Below are positions 32,209 to 41,775 of a stretch of 64,000 bases of DNA, piece by piece (the first letter of the stretch is position 1; each line of letters starts with the position of its first letter). A program made the position numbers and the translations under genes. Origin of the DNA: Thermoflexus sp042408815 (lineage in GTDB: Bacteria > Chloroflexota > Anaerolineae > Thermoflexales > Thermoflexaceae); the NCBI RefSeq assembly GCF_042408815.1, contig NZ_JBHOQR010000002.1:186001-250000 (forward strand). The letters are read 5' to 3'. The notes under the pieces were generated by a model. The model was given only the letters and a program-made list of their open reading frames with translations. It had not been told where the DNA came from and did no database searches.

Positions 32209-35200
32209 TCATGGAACCTGAAAAGCCATCACCCGGCTCCCTCCCGAATCCACCACCCAGACGAGCCCGTTGGGATCCACCGCGATTCCCTGGGGGAGGA
32301 CAAACGAGGAGGCGTCCTCTCCATACTGTCCGAAGGCCAGGAGCGGCCGGCCGCTACGATCGAACACCAGAACGCGAAAGCCTGTGGGATCGGTGACGAA
32401 GATCCGCCCGCGGGCATCAACCGCCACGTCGGGCTTGGTGGTGGGAAGCTGATCCAGCCATCCGGCGATCTCCCAGGCATGGACCGGGGCCCCGGAGGGG
32501 GTCAGGATCTGGATCCGCCGGTTCCATGTGTCGGCGATCACCAGGTTCCCATCGGGCAGCGCGGCGATACCGACCGGCTCATCCAGCCGTCCGGGCTCGA
32601 CGCCCGGCCCGCCCCAGGCGTCCAGGAAGCGCCCCTCACGGTCGAAGACCTGGACACGCTTGTTGCCGGTGTCCGTGACGTAGACGCGATCGCCCTGGAT
32701 CAGGAGGCCCCGGGGGCCGAAGAAGCGACCAGGTTGCCCTTGGGGATCCGTGACCGACGCGTAGCCGCCCCATGCCCGGAGGAACCTCCCCTCAGCGGTG
32801 AACTGCTGGATCCGATGGTTCCACAGATCCGCCACATACACCGTGCCGTCCGGCGCCACAGCAATCCCCCAGGGCTCATGAAACTGCCCGGCGCCTAAGG
32901 GCATCGGCCCGGGGCCATCTGGATCCACACATCCGGGTTCTCCCTGCTCATAGAGGGCGCAGAAGGAGCCCCAGAACCGGAGGAGCTGGCCATTAGGAGA
33001 GAAGACCTGGACCCGATGGTTGCGCCCATCAGTGACATAGAGGGCGCCGTCCGGCCCGATAGCGATGCCGTGGGGATCCTGGAAACGCCCCGGCTCGCTT
33101 CCGGGCCCTCCAATGATCCGAACGGCCGCGAGCTCCCGGCGCACGGCGGCATACGGCTCCGGCGGCGGAGTGGGCACGGCCAGGGCCTGCTGCGGACGGA
33201 GAGGCCAGGCCTTCGCGGCCACATCTTTCCGGATGAAAAGCTTGAAATCGTGGGCCAGAGGCCAGGTATCGATCTGATGCCGCTTTCCGGTGATCTGATC
33301 ATAACGCGTGTAATCCCGGCTCCAGAAGATATCCCAGAGGGCCGCCCGACGCTCCGGATCCCAAAGCCAGCGCCATAGACGTTCCCAGGTGAGCTCCCGA
33401 TAATCCTCCATGGGCCACCAGATCAGGTGGTATGAATACGCCTCATGGGTGGCCCGGAGGGCGTTTTCCACTTTATACCAGTTGGCGCTGCCCACGATGA
33501 CAACAGGCGACTCCAGAGCCTCGCGATAAGGGGTTTCCCCGAAATAGCGCTGCCGCCAGTCGCGGAGATACCAGGAGAACGGCCAAGAACTATCGTTATC
33601 GTAGGCGACCACCACCTGATCCCGACCGATCGCTCGGGCGATCTCCTCGATCTGTTGCATCGCGATCTTCACCCCGGGGCTGCCATGGGCGTAGACGCCA
33701 TGCTCCAGGGCCAGATCGTAATAGATGAAACTGAACCGCCAGGCAACCCGCAGGGTGGCGAACATCAGGACGGCCAGGGCTGCCAGCGCAAAGGATTGCA
33801 GGAGGCCAGAGAAGCCCAGACGGGGATACAGATGAACCCCGATCCCCAGGATGATGCCTATGCCCAGCGCGGCCGCGATCACCTGATTGGCCGCCACCAA
33901 AGCATCCAGGGTCGCAGCTTGACGCGCAAGCCAGGTCTGGAGCACAAGCCAAGCCCGCGGCCAAGCGGCGAGCATGCCCAAGAGGGCGGCTCCGAGAGGG
34001 AACACCAGCAGGGCGGCAATCGCACCCCCCCCATGCCACCACCGCCGCCAGTCCATAGCGCCCAGCGTATCCTGAAGGAAGACAGCCGAGAGGAGGATCA
34101 TGGGCACCGTCAGGTGGACAGTCAGCCAGGGCATCTTCTCCCCGGCTAGGGAATACGCAACCCATGAGAGGATCACCCAAGCGCTCAGGAAGCCCCGGAA
34201 CGCCCACCCCAGGCGGTCCGGGATTGGGGCATCGGCAACCCATCGCCCCAGGTAATACCCCAGGGCTAGAAGGGAGAGCAGCATCGGCATAAATTCATAC
34301 ATCGGGGCGATGACGAAATAGTAAAAGAGCGGCTGGCTCCCCCGCTGGACGCACTGCTGGGCCAGCCAGTATCCCAGGGAACCGAGGTAACCGGTGGCGA
34401 TGCCCGCGCCGTTGGTGAAAAACGTGGTGAACAGGGGCAGGGAGATCCCGAAGAAGATCCCCAGCAGGATAGGCCAGCGGCCTGGATCCCAGGCCATTCC
34501 CAGCCCGGTGCTCAGCGCCCCGAAGACCAGGAACAGGATCAGAACCCGGATCATCTCATCGTTGATGCCGCTGAACCCCCCGCTTTCAAACAGCGACATG
34601 GAAGCGAAAGGCTGCCGGAACAGCAGAAGGGAAACAGGATTGAGCCAGACCAGGCCCGCCGCCGGGAGCATCCAAAGGCTGAGCCCCCCCATGATCATCA
34701 TCAGATCAAAAGTGGGCTGCTCGCGTAATCGAACACGCCCCCAGCGCCCGGCCAACACCCAGGCCAGGACACCGATCCCAGCCAGGGCAATCAGCCCCCC
34801 GACCAGGGTGAGCCACCGGCCGTGCTCCGGGATGTTCTCCGGCCGGCATACGAAAGCCCCCGGGATCGGCTCTCGCCCGGATTCGAGCCCAAACAACATT
34901 GCCGCACCACCGGCGAGAAGCGCTCCTGCTCCCAGCCCCAGCCATTGCCGATCCGCCCGGGAGCATCGCGGATCCCGGAGCACCGCCATGCTCCATGCGA
35001 TGAAGAGCAGGATCCCATAGATCGCCAGATAGATGAAGGCAGCTTCCATCGTGGTGTAAAACAGCGCGATCACCGCCGCCAGGCCATACAGCCAGCGGGC
35101 CTCCCGGGTTTCCAAATAGGCGAAGATCATCCATACCGTGAGGACCGCCCACAAGGCCATCAGGCCCTCGTCCCGGATATACCGGCTGTGATACAGGACC

Positions 35201-35592
35201 ATGGGGGAGATCAGGAAAAAGAGGGAGGCCAAGAGGCTTCCCCAGCGCCCCAGCCAGCGACGCATCAACAGTGGGAGCATCACCAGAGCGATCCCTGCGA
35301 GAGCCACTGGGAGCCGGCCGGAGAAATCATCAGCGCCGAACAGGAGATAGGCCAGCGCATCCAGGTGGAACTTCAGAGGGCCATGCATCAGAGGCGTATG
35401 CTGAAACCCGTTACCCCGAAACAGCTGCCAGGCGTAATAAACGTGCAGGCTCTCGTCATGGCTCATCACCCGATCGCCCAGGCGCCACAGGCGGGTAAAG
35501 ATAGCGGCGGCAAACAGCCCGAGATAAGCCCCGCGCTCCAGCGGCGAAAGATCGGCCCATAGCGCCCGCCATCGGGATGGCGCAGGAGCCAT
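32209..35592 (-). CDS. Agl23-like membrane glycosyltransferase fused to NHL beta-propeller
   Basis: A 1127-residue protein of two parts. Residues about 15-640 are a GT-C fold of the TIGR03663 type with around 13 membrane helices and a first-loop motif DRVMSHDESLHVYYAWQLF, where Asp/Glu would bind metal and lipid-linked sugar; TIGR03663 includes flippase-associated Agl23. Residues about 770-1127 form an NHL-type propeller with repeats such as DPHGIAIGPDGALYVTDGRN and HRIQQFTAEGRFLRAWG, likely outside the membrane. ATG 35592 has an AAGGGA site 7 bases upstream; an ATG at 35607 is possible. Neighbours encode a second TIGR03663-like protein and a DUF2298 protein. Function is inferred, probably protein or surface polymer glycosylation. 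Confidence 0.82.
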   Translation of the reverse strand: MAPAPSRWRALWADLSPLERGAYLGLFAAAIFTRLWRLGDRVMSHDESLHVYYAWQLFRGNGFQHTPLMHGPLKFHLDALAYLLFGADDFSGRLPVALAGIALVMLPLLMRRWLGRWGSLLASLFFLISPMVLYHSRYIRDEGLMALWAVLTVWMIFAYLETREARWLYGLAAVIALFYTTMEAAFIYLAIYGILLFIAWSMAVLRDPRCSRADRQWLGLGAGALLAGGAAMLFGLESGREPIPGAFVCRPENIPEHGRWLTLVGGLIALAGIGVLAWVLAGRWGRVRLREQPTFDLMMIMGGLSLWMLPAAGLVWLNPVSLLLFRQPFASMSLFESGGFSGINDEMIRVLILFLVFGALSTGLGMAWDPGRWPILLGIFFGISLPLFTTFFTNGAGIATGYLGSLGYWLAQQCVQRGSQPLFYYFVIAPMYEFMPMLLSLLALGYYLGRWVADAPIPDRLGWAFRGFLSAWVILSWVAYSLAGEKMPWLTVHLTVPMILLSAVFLQDTLGAMDWRRWWHGGGAIAALLVFPLGAALLGMLAAWPRAWLVLQTWLARQAATLDALVAANQVIAAALGIGIILGIGVHLYPRLGFSGLLQSFALAALAVLMFATLRVAWRFSFIYYDLALEHGVYAHGSPGVKIAMQQIEEIARAIGRDQVVVAYDNDSSWPFSWYLRDWRQRYFGETPYREALESPVVIVGSANWYKVENALRATHEAYSYHLIWWPMEDYRELTWERLWRWLWDPERRAALWDIFWSRDYTRYDQITGKRHQIDTWPLAHDFKLFIRKDVAAKAWPLRPQQALAVPTPPPEPYAAVRRELAAVRIIGGPGSEPGRFQDPHGIAIGPDGALYVTDGRNHRVQVFSPNGQLLRFWGSFCALYEQGEPGCVDPDGPGPMPLGAGQFHEPWGIAVAPDGTVYVADLWNHRIQQFTAEGRFLRAWGGYASVTDPQGQPGRFFGPRGLLIQGDRVYVTDTGNKRVQVFDREGRFLDAWGGPGVEPGRLDEPVGIAALPDGNLVIADTWNRRIQILTPSGAPVHAWEIAGWLDQLPTTKPDVAVDARGRIFVTDPTGFRVLVFDRSGRPLLAFGQYGEDASSFVLPQGIAVDPNGLVWVVDSGGSRVMAFQVP

Positions 35593-35648
35593 CGATATCC
35601 CTTCCATAGCCTATTGGCGCTCCGCAGAAGATCCAGAACCGGATGCCG

Positions 35649-35654
35649 ATTATA
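35649..35654 (-). promoter_or_regulatory. -10 element upstream of the Agl23-NHL gene
   Basis: TATAAT on the minus strand, 57 bases before the ATG at 35592, in the 118-base gap after the preceding membrane protein gene. No convincing -35. Confidence 0.35.
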
Positions 35655-35725
35655 ACACGGTTCGGGAGGAGACCATCCGCCTTCTCGATCGAAACCCGAC
35701 TGCGTAGATCCGCACCCAGTAAATC

Positions 35726-37417
35726 CTACTGTGTGTTCTGAGCCCCTGCGCGAACCCACAACACCATCCGACGCTCTATCGGCTCCGCTCCCCTTTGATC
35801 CACAATGACTGGGAGAGGGCGACCTACCCATCGATCCGGCTCCAGCGGAACCAGAATACCCTCCGGAGTGAGCCACACGTCTCCAGCTCCCGAATCAGGC
35901 GAACGACGATAGACAGCGACCCGAAATGCTCGGAAGGTCCACCACCAGAATGCTTCTTCTTCTCCTTCGGCGACCACAACCAAGGAAAGCCCACCGGGCC
36001 ATTCGTGGCGGCGCACGGCTTCCCTCCGCAGTCCTTCTACCAACTCCTGCACCGCCGGAGAGGTCATCTCTGGAAGGGAAAACCCGGGAACCGGATCCAC
36101 CCGCCGGATCAGGGCGGCGGCTCCTGCCAGCTGGCCCAGGCCTATGGCGAACGCCAGAGCCCCGGCAACCCCGAGGGCGGCTGACTTTCGAATCCCGGAT
36201 CCCATGAAGAGATTCGCTGGAGATGCGCCGAGCGGCCTGCCCATCGCCCCCTGATCCGGGGAATCTTTCTCCCCCCCTCTCTCGAACAGGTCGCTCATGA
36301 TCCAGAGTCCGAACCCCAGCAACCCTAGCACGCCTATGAGGACCAGCCAGCGCGCTCCTTCCGGTGCTCCCCGGAGATTCATAAAAGCGGCAACGGTTCC
36401 CAGCCCGATCCCCCCGATCCCGGCTCCGATGAGAACCGAGAGGGGCTGCCGCTGTCCAACGGGCTGCATCGCTTCCCAAACCCATTGCACGGCGAACCCA
36501 GCCAGGATGATCCATGGGATCAGCACCACGGCGTGTTCCGTGAATGAGGCACCGAGTCGGACGAGCTGCAACCCGGTTCCGATTCCTGTGACCATAGCCA
36601 GCGCCGTTCCAAAGCGATCGCGGCGGCGGATGGCCAGGATTCCCCCAGCCAGTCCCAACGTCAGGATCAGTGCTTCTCCATAAAGGAAGGCCTGGAGAGC
36701 TTCCCACCACATCGGAAGGCCCTCCGGGGCAAAGCCAGCGAGCCATGCCGAGAGACCCTCCACCATCTCCTGTGTTCCGCTCCCTCGCCATCCCCCCCAG
36801 GCACTGGCCAGCAGCGCCGTCGCCCCGAAAAGCCCAACGGTCTTCCAGCGGGGGAAAGCAAGCTCCGGCGGATCCAGCCAGAAAACGGGGAGGAGCATCA
36901 GGCATCCGGTCCAGAAGGCGGGCCCGGCTGCGGCCCCTATTCCCAGCGTGATCCCCAAACCGATCCAGCGGGAAGGCCAGGAAGCGCGCCCCATGGCCAG
37001 GGCCGTAGCCAGCGCTGCCGCGACCACGACGCCGCCGTCCAGGAATCGCGCCGCCATCAGAGCGGTAGGGGAGATGGCCCAGAGCCACGCCGCTCCGATC
37101 GCCGCGGCCCGGCCGATGGGGCGCAGAACAGCCCACAGGGCAAGGACCGTGAGGGCCCCTGCCAGCGCCGCGCCAGAGCGCATCCATCCTTCATCCGGCC
37201 CGAAGATCTCAAACACCATTGCATTCCAGCCCGCGAGCAACGGGCTTCCCCCAGAGGGTAATGTCCCACCCCGCCACGCCGCCCACGCCTGGGCAGCCTC
37301 CTCCGGTGCGGCTGGCCGGAAGCCCAGATCCCATCCCCGCACCAGGAGTGCCAGGGCAAAGAGCCCGCCCAGGATCAACGTCTCCTGCCATCGATATCCA
37401 TCGAGCCCTTCCCTCAT
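35726..37417 (-). CDS. PMT/GT-C-type membrane protein, second Agl23-like copy
   Basis: 563 residues with about twelve helices in the first 450 residues, then a roughly 115-residue soluble C-terminal domain (SPAVQELVEGLRREAVRRHE). The loop after helix 1 contains RPAAPEEAAQAW, where other family members have an Asp/Glu pair (DESLH in the neighbour), so catalytic residues may be partly lost. ARFLDGGVVVA fits the second GT-C segment. Its start overlaps the end of the DUF2298 gene by ATGA, so they are translationally coupled. Function inferred from context only. Confidence 0.7.
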   Translation of the reverse strand: MREGLDGYRWQETLILGGLFALALLVRGWDLGFRPAAPEEAAQAWAAWRGGTLPSGGSPLLAGWNAMVFEIFGPDEGWMRSGAALAGALTVLALWAVLRPIGRAAAIGAAWLWAISPTALMAARFLDGGVVVAAALATALAMGRASWPSRWIGLGITLGIGAAAGPAFWTGCLMLLPVFWLDPPELAFPRWKTVGLFGATALLASAWGGWRGSGTQEMVEGLSAWLAGFAPEGLPMWWEALQAFLYGEALILTLGLAGGILAIRRRDRFGTALAMVTGIGTGLQLVRLGASFTEHAVVLIPWIILAGFAVQWVWEAMQPVGQRQPLSVLIGAGIGGIGLGTVAAFMNLRGAPEGARWLVLIGVLGLLGFGLWIMSDLFERGGEKDSPDQGAMGRPLGASPANLFMGSGIRKSAALGVAGALAFAIGLGQLAGAAALIRRVDPVPGFSLPEMTSPAVQELVEGLRREAVRRHEWPGGLSLVVVAEGEEEAFWWWTFRAFRVAVYRRSPDSGAGDVWLTPEGILVPLEPDRWVGRPLPVIVDQRGAEPIERRMVLWVRAGAQNTQ

Positions 37418-39870
37418 TCACGCCTCCGGTAAATCACAGTTTCCCCGCTCCGAAAAACCGGATCCATCAGCTGTTCAAATTTTCGCAGCGCTTCCGCGGG
37501 GAACTCCTGTCGTTCGGTGTGGCCGACGATCACATAGACGATCCGATACTTCTCCAGCAGCGCGCGGGTTTTCTCCAGATCCAGAGATTCCCACAGGATC
37601 CTGAGATCCGGCTCCCGACGGGCGATCTCATCGTAAGAGCCCCGCCACTGATGTTCGTGACCTGCCCATCCCAGCACCGTGGGCAGGCCGGTGTGGGCAG
37701 CAAAGCGTCCGAATTCCGGCTGGAAGGAGATCCCCTGCCAGCCCGGGGCCTCCAGGATCACCGGCGTGCCCGGTACATTCCGGTTTAACCACTCGATCGC
37801 AGCCAAGTCATCGGGCGCCCATCGCGCCAGATGGGCATATCCATCTAGGGTGGGCGGGTGAGCGAAGAATTCCGCCTTAATGGGGATCATCAGAATCGGA
37901 TAGAGCGCCGCCAGCGCGATCATGCTGCCAAACAACCCGGCCAGCAGCCAGCGCGCGCGCCTCGCCCGTTCCCACAACGCGCCCATTCCCCAGGCCAGGG
38001 CCAGGCTCCAGAGCACCCATGTCTGATAGTAAAATTTAAAGACCGTGTTCATGCGGGTGCCGAAGAAATCCTTAAGGAAAACGAACTCCACGGCCCAGGC
38101 CAGCGCGGTGCCGAAAACTACCAGCAGGCTCACAAAGGCCTTCACGTTTCCCCGCCGCTTCCAGAGCGTGGCGGCGGCCATCCCGATTCCGGCCAGCAGC
38201 ATCGGCACCCAGGGCCCGCTTCCGGGGAACAACCTTCCCTTCACCACCACTTCGCCATCCAGCAACCGTCCGTACACCCAGGGCTTCAGTGCCTCCAGCG
38301 AAACCGGCGCTCCAGGGAGAGGGAACCGGATCGCCTGCGCCAGCTCGTAGAGCCCCACCAACAACGCCACCGGCGCCAGCCCCAGGCCCAGCGCGCTCAG
38401 CCAGACCCATCCTCCCCAGCGTCGCAGGGGGAGCATCCCCCGGCGATGCGCGTGGAGGGCCTCCGCTCCCAGCAGAAGAATCAGCCCGCCAATCTGAAAG
38501 CCGAACATCACCAGAAACTGCGGCAGGCGGGTCCCGTTATAAAGATTGGGAAGGAGCCCACCGGCCTGAGAGCGGAAACCCAGGTAAAAGGGCAGATACA
38601 GTAACACCCCGAGCCCCAGGATGCCCCCGGCCAGCCCGAGGATCTCCCTCTGCCAGGAAACACGTGTGCGCCCGGCCAGCACAGCCCCCAGAGCCCATGC
38701 GGCCAACAGGAGGCCGGTATAAATCGGGAAATCCCACGTGTTCAGGAAAGCAAGCCCCCCAAAGACGATCGGCAGGAGCTCAAACGGCGGACCATGATCC
38801 TGGAGAAAACACCGGAGGACGCGCCACTCCCGAAGAGAAGAAAGCCCGGGGAACTGCTGAGCGGTCTGGAAGGCCGCCATGGCCAGTCCGATAGCCATTA
38901 ATGTGAAGGGCAGCGCCAACACATGGGGATGCAGATCCCCCAGCAGGAAACTGAATTGAGGGAACTCATCAATGACCTCCTGATGCTGGCCCTCGGGCGT
39001 GTAGTCTCGTACCACTCGGGAGGCCCGCCACCATGCCCACATCCGATTGGGAGGAGGCCAGCATGAGGGCCACGGTCGAAGCGAAGGGGGCTCATTTAAC
39101 TCCGGGATGTCCAGCCAGGCCCAGAAGACCGGATCCCGGATCCAGCCGCACGAGTGGGCCAGGTCCAGGATCGCCTCGCCGTTTCCGGCCAAGCCGACCC
39201 AGAACGCGCTAAGCAACGCAACGGCCCAGGCCATGCGCAGGCGCTCTGGACGATAGAGGGACCAGAGATTCCATCCGAGGCCGGCGGCTGTCAGCAGGGT
39301 GAGGGCAAACCAGGAGGAAACCCCGAGGTTGAACGCGAAGCGGGTCGCAAGGCCGGAGAGCTCGGTGAGGAAGCCCAGGATAATGTAGCCAAAGTAATAA
39401 TAGCTGATCGCGAAGCCGGACAGCCAGGGATCGTGCGGGGGGAAGCGCTCCGCCCGGACCACCGCGTTCAGGAAGGCAAGCTCCATAGGCTTCTCGGTGT
39501 AGGTGATCTCGGGGTTGTAAGCGCGGAAAAGCGTCCAGCCCAGAAAGGCGAGGGCAAACAACAACTCATAAAAAAGCACAAGGCCTCGTCGGGTTTGAAG
39601 CCAGCGCCATGGGGATTCGCCGGATCGCTGGGCCAGCCAGAGACCAAGGCCTAGGACCAGCCCCCAGGCCACAATCGCTCCTCCCCGTGAGGATGGGAGA
39701 AACCCTAGGCTTCTGCCCCACCACCATACGAATCCCATCAACATCAGCCCCAGGGGACGAGCGAAGGCCAGCCCCCGATCGGGCAGGGGGCGGAACACGA
39801 GGAACGTCATGGGCCAGGCCGCGAGGGCGATCAGGGTCAGCAGGAGCCACCAGAGAATCGCGGGACCCAT
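37414..39870 (-). CDS. DUF2298 (Chlor_Arch_YYY) membrane protein
   Basis: 818 residues with about 15 helices. The hallmark SGFAISYYYFGYIILGFLTE, source of the YYY name, is near residues 150-170, along with FHP-like loop RFPPHDPWLSG and FLLGDLHPHVLALPF around 300-315. TIGR03662 proteins occur with TIGR03663 proteins in Chloroflexi and some archaea and are thought to be GT-C-like glycosyltransferases. First gene of this three-gene membrane cluster. Confidence 0.85.
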   Translation of the reverse strand: MGPAILWWLLLTLIALAAWPMTFLVFRPLPDRGLAFARPLGLMLMGFVWWWGRSLGFLPSSRGGAIVAWGLVLGLGLWLAQRSGESPWRWLQTRRGLVLFYELLFALAFLGWTLFRAYNPEITYTEKPMELAFLNAVVRAERFPPHDPWLSGFAISYYYFGYIILGFLTELSGLATRFAFNLGVSSWFALTLLTAAGLGWNLWSLYRPERLRMAWAVALLSAFWVGLAGNGEAILDLAHSCGWIRDPVFWAWLDIPELNEPPSLRPWPSCWPPPNRMWAWWRASRVVRDYTPEGQHQEVIDEFPQFSFLLGDLHPHVLALPFTLMAIGLAMAAFQTAQQFPGLSSLREWRVLRCFLQDHGPPFELLPIVFGGLAFLNTWDFPIYTGLLLAAWALGAVLAGRTRVSWQREILGLAGGILGLGVLLYLPFYLGFRSQAGGLLPNLYNGTRLPQFLVMFGFQIGGLILLLGAEALHAHRRGMLPLRRWGGWVWLSALGLGLAPVALLVGLYELAQAIRFPLPGAPVSLEALKPWVYGRLLDGEVVVKGRLFPGSGPWVPMLLAGIGMAAATLWKRRGNVKAFVSLLVVFGTALAWAVEFVFLKDFFGTRMNTVFKFYYQTWVLWSLALAWGMGALWERARRARWLLAGLFGSMIALAALYPILMIPIKAEFFAHPPTLDGYAHLARWAPDDLAAIEWLNRNVPGTPVILEAPGWQGISFQPEFGRFAAHTGLPTVLGWAGHEHQWRGSYDEIARREPDLRILWESLDLEKTRALLEKYRIVYVIVGHTERQEFPAEALRKFEQLMDPVFRSGETVIYRRRE

Positions 39871-39911
39871 GAAGGCTCATCCGAGTCTTGAGGAGATCAC
39901 GGGTCTAAAGC

Positions 39912-40838
39912 TTAAAAGGAACGGGCTCCGTGAGGTGCCGATCCGAAGGGCACATCCTCTGGATATGTGTAAACCTCCATACCCATCCGTTGGGCCAGGT
40001 CCTGAGCGCGGGGATCCACCATCGGAGAGATGAGGATCCGACGCGCCACCGGGATACCTGTATGGCGGGCGTAAAACTCGACCTTACGCTGGAAGATCGC
40101 CACATCTCCCCGGCTCACCGAGGAGCGGATCTCGATGAGGATCGCCTCTCCGTCCCGGATAACCACATCAATCTCCACCTGATCTGGCCGGCCGAAGACA
40201 TAGCCCTCAGAATCCATGGCCAGGAACCGCTCGACCCTCCATCCAGCCTCCCGCAGCAGCGCGGCCATCCCATCCCGGAAGGCGGCTTCGCTGCTCAATC
40301 CCCATCGGGCGCCCAGGGCCCCGATGGTCGCGCTCAGTCGCTGGATCTCGCGGGAATGTCGATCCAGAACTCCCAGCATCCTCTCAATCTCCTGGGAATG
40401 GCGCTCCAGGGTTTCCAGCATGCGCTGGATTATGCGTGAATGCTCCTCCATCCGCTCCGTCAGCGCCCGGATCGCCGCCGAATGCTCCTCCAGTCGACGT
40501 GAATGCTCCTCCGTGCGCTCCACCAGCACCCGGATGACCGCCGAGTGCTCCTCCCCCTGTTCCGTCAGCCTTCGAATGGCGGCAGAGTGCTCCTGAGTGA
40601 TCCGGACCAGCTCCTGCACGGTTTGCGTGAGCTGAAGCAGAGCCTGCTCCTGAGCGCTCAGCCTCCCCTCCACCTCCTCCCGGAACGCCCGGATCTCGGC
40701 GCGGATCTCCTCCCATGGCCGCAGCGTTTCCTCCAGCATCTCCCGAAGGATCTGGCGCAGGGCCGGGTCCTCCTTCAACCATTGAGGCAAGGCCTCCCGG
40801 ATCGCGGACAGCACCTCCTGGGTGCTCATCTCGTTCAT
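39912..40838 (-). CDS. Repeat-rich coiled-coil protein with PD-(D/E)XK-like domain
   Basis: 308 residues. An N-terminal helical part (residues 1-80), then a coiled coil at 83-174 built of 14-residue repeats beginning EHS or RHS, then a nuclease-like domain with RWGLSSEAAFRDGMAALLRE, VEIDVVIRDGEAILIEIRSS and VEFYARHTGIPVARRILISP. In this DUF3782-like group the motif is usually D...ExK; here it is EIR, so Lys is replaced by Arg and nuclease activity is doubtful. Same plan as the protein at 16531-17277. An AT-rich stretch at 40855-40875 upstream may be its promoter. Confidence 0.8.
   Translation of the reverse strand: MNEMSTQEVLSAIREALPQWLKEDPALRQILREMLEETLRPWEEIRAEIRAFREEVEGRLSAQEQALLQLTQTVQELVRITQEHSAAIRRLTEQGEEHSAVIRVLVERTEEHSRRLEEHSAAIRALTERMEEHSRIIQRMLETLERHSQEIERMLGVLDRHSREIQRLSATIGALGARWGLSSEAAFRDGMAALLREAGWRVERFLAMDSEGYVFGRPDQVEIDVVIRDGEAILIEIRSSVSRGDVAIFQRKVEFYARHTGIPVARRILISPMVDPRAQDLAQRMGMEVYTYPEDVPFGSAPHGARSF
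40317..40592 (-). repeat. Coding 42-bp (14-residue) tandem repeats
   Basis: His of the EHS/RHS unit recurs at residues 84, 98, 112, 119, 133, 147 and 161 of the coiled-coil protein, spacing 14, 14, 7, 14, 14, 14. Consensus is roughly EHSAxIRxLxERxE. Two-heptad units suggest growth by duplication and possible length variation. Confidence 0.8.
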
Positions 40839-40929
40839 CCCTCCGCGAACACATCGTTTTTATTTTAATTTAATTCGACCAGCAACGCTCAGAACAGCCG
40901 CTGGGGCGGACAGCGCACCCCATGCCCTT

Positions 40930-40978
40930 CTAAAGCAAAGGGGCTGTAGAGCATCCGAGCCCGCGCTCCACAGCCCCT
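40930..40978 (-). terminator. Terminator of the Fo operon
   Basis: AGGGGCTGT (40939-40947) pairs with ACAGCCCCT (40970-40978), with inner GAGC/GCTC pairing; on the minus strand it is followed by TTGCTTTAG. Lies 30 bases after the b-delta gene. Confidence 0.65.
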
Positions 40979-41008
40979 GCAGGTTCGATGGCCCGCCGAG
41001 ATCAACCC

Positions 41009-41743
41009 TCAGCCCATCAGAGTCACCCGCAGCCCTTCCATCCGGGCTCGAACGCTGCCGTCGACCACTCGATCTCCCACGCGGACGATCAGCCCGCCCA
41101 GGATCGTGGGGTCCACTCGGAAGATCACATCGCCGGTAAGATCCAGGCGGTCGGAGAGGGCCCTCCGGATATTCTGTTTTTCTTCCTCTTGCAATGGGAT
41201 AGCGCTGATTACTTCCACCCGATCTCCCTTCAGGCCGCGAAGCTCCTCTAGAACCTGAGGGGGGATCGCTGTGAAAAACTCATGAATCAGACGCCGGTGG
41301 CGCGATTCATCCAGCGCGTCGCTCACAACGCGATGGGCAGCAGCCAGAGCGAGGGCCGCGATCTGCGCCCGCAGCTCGCCAAGGATCCGCTCCCGTTCCC
41401 GCTCCGCCTCCTCCCGGGCGACCTCGAGAATACGCTGGGCCTCAGCCCGCGCCTCCGAGAGGATCTGAGCGCGCTGTTGCTCGGCCTGGCGAACTGCCTC
41501 AGCGACGATCCGCTGACGCTCGGCCAGCGCTTCCTCCAGGATACGCTGGCGCTCCGCCTGGATGCTCGCCCGAAGTTGCTCTGCCGCCTTCGCATCCTCA
41601 AGCCCTTTCTCGATCAGCGCCCGCCGCTCCTCCAGGGCCTTGAGCACCCGGGGGAAAACCAGGCGAGACAAGAGAAACCAGATCACCAGAAAATTGAGGA
41701 TCTGGGCGACCAGATAGATCGGGTTGATCCCAAGAGCCTCCAA
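41009..41743 (-). CDS. atpFH: ATP synthase b subunit fused to C-terminal part of delta
   Basis: Peripheral stalk of ATP synthase. Residues 1-30 hold the single membrane helix (YLVAQILNFLVIWFLLSRLV), 35-165 a long charged helix typical of b, and about 170-244 the C-terminal domain of delta: VEVISAIPLQEEEKQNI, VDPTILGGLIVRVGD, VVDGSVRARMEGL. At 244 residues it has no room for the N-terminal six-helix domain of delta that normally grips the alpha subunits, and no separate atpH is seen. TTG start at 41743 with AGGAGG 7 bases upstream. Last gene of the Fo operon. Confidence 0.9.
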   Translation of the reverse strand: MEALGINPIYLVAQILNFLVIWFLLSRLVFPRVLKALEERRALIEKGLEDAKAAEQLRASIQAERQRILEEALAERQRIVAEAVRQAEQQRAQILSEARAEAQRILEVAREEAERERERILGELRAQIAALALAAAHRVVSDALDESRHRRLIHEFFTAIPPQVLEELRGLKGDRVEVISAIPLQEEEKQNIRRALSDRLDLTGDVIFRVDPTILGGLIVRVGDRVVDGSVRARMEGLRVTLMG

Positions 41744-41775
41744 TGCCGTCCTCCTGGATCAAGAGGGTGAAAACC

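Noticed and set aside
40317..40592. CRISPR-like or non-coding tandem repeat array
   Set aside because: Repeats are in frame with a coiled coil and have no unique spacers.
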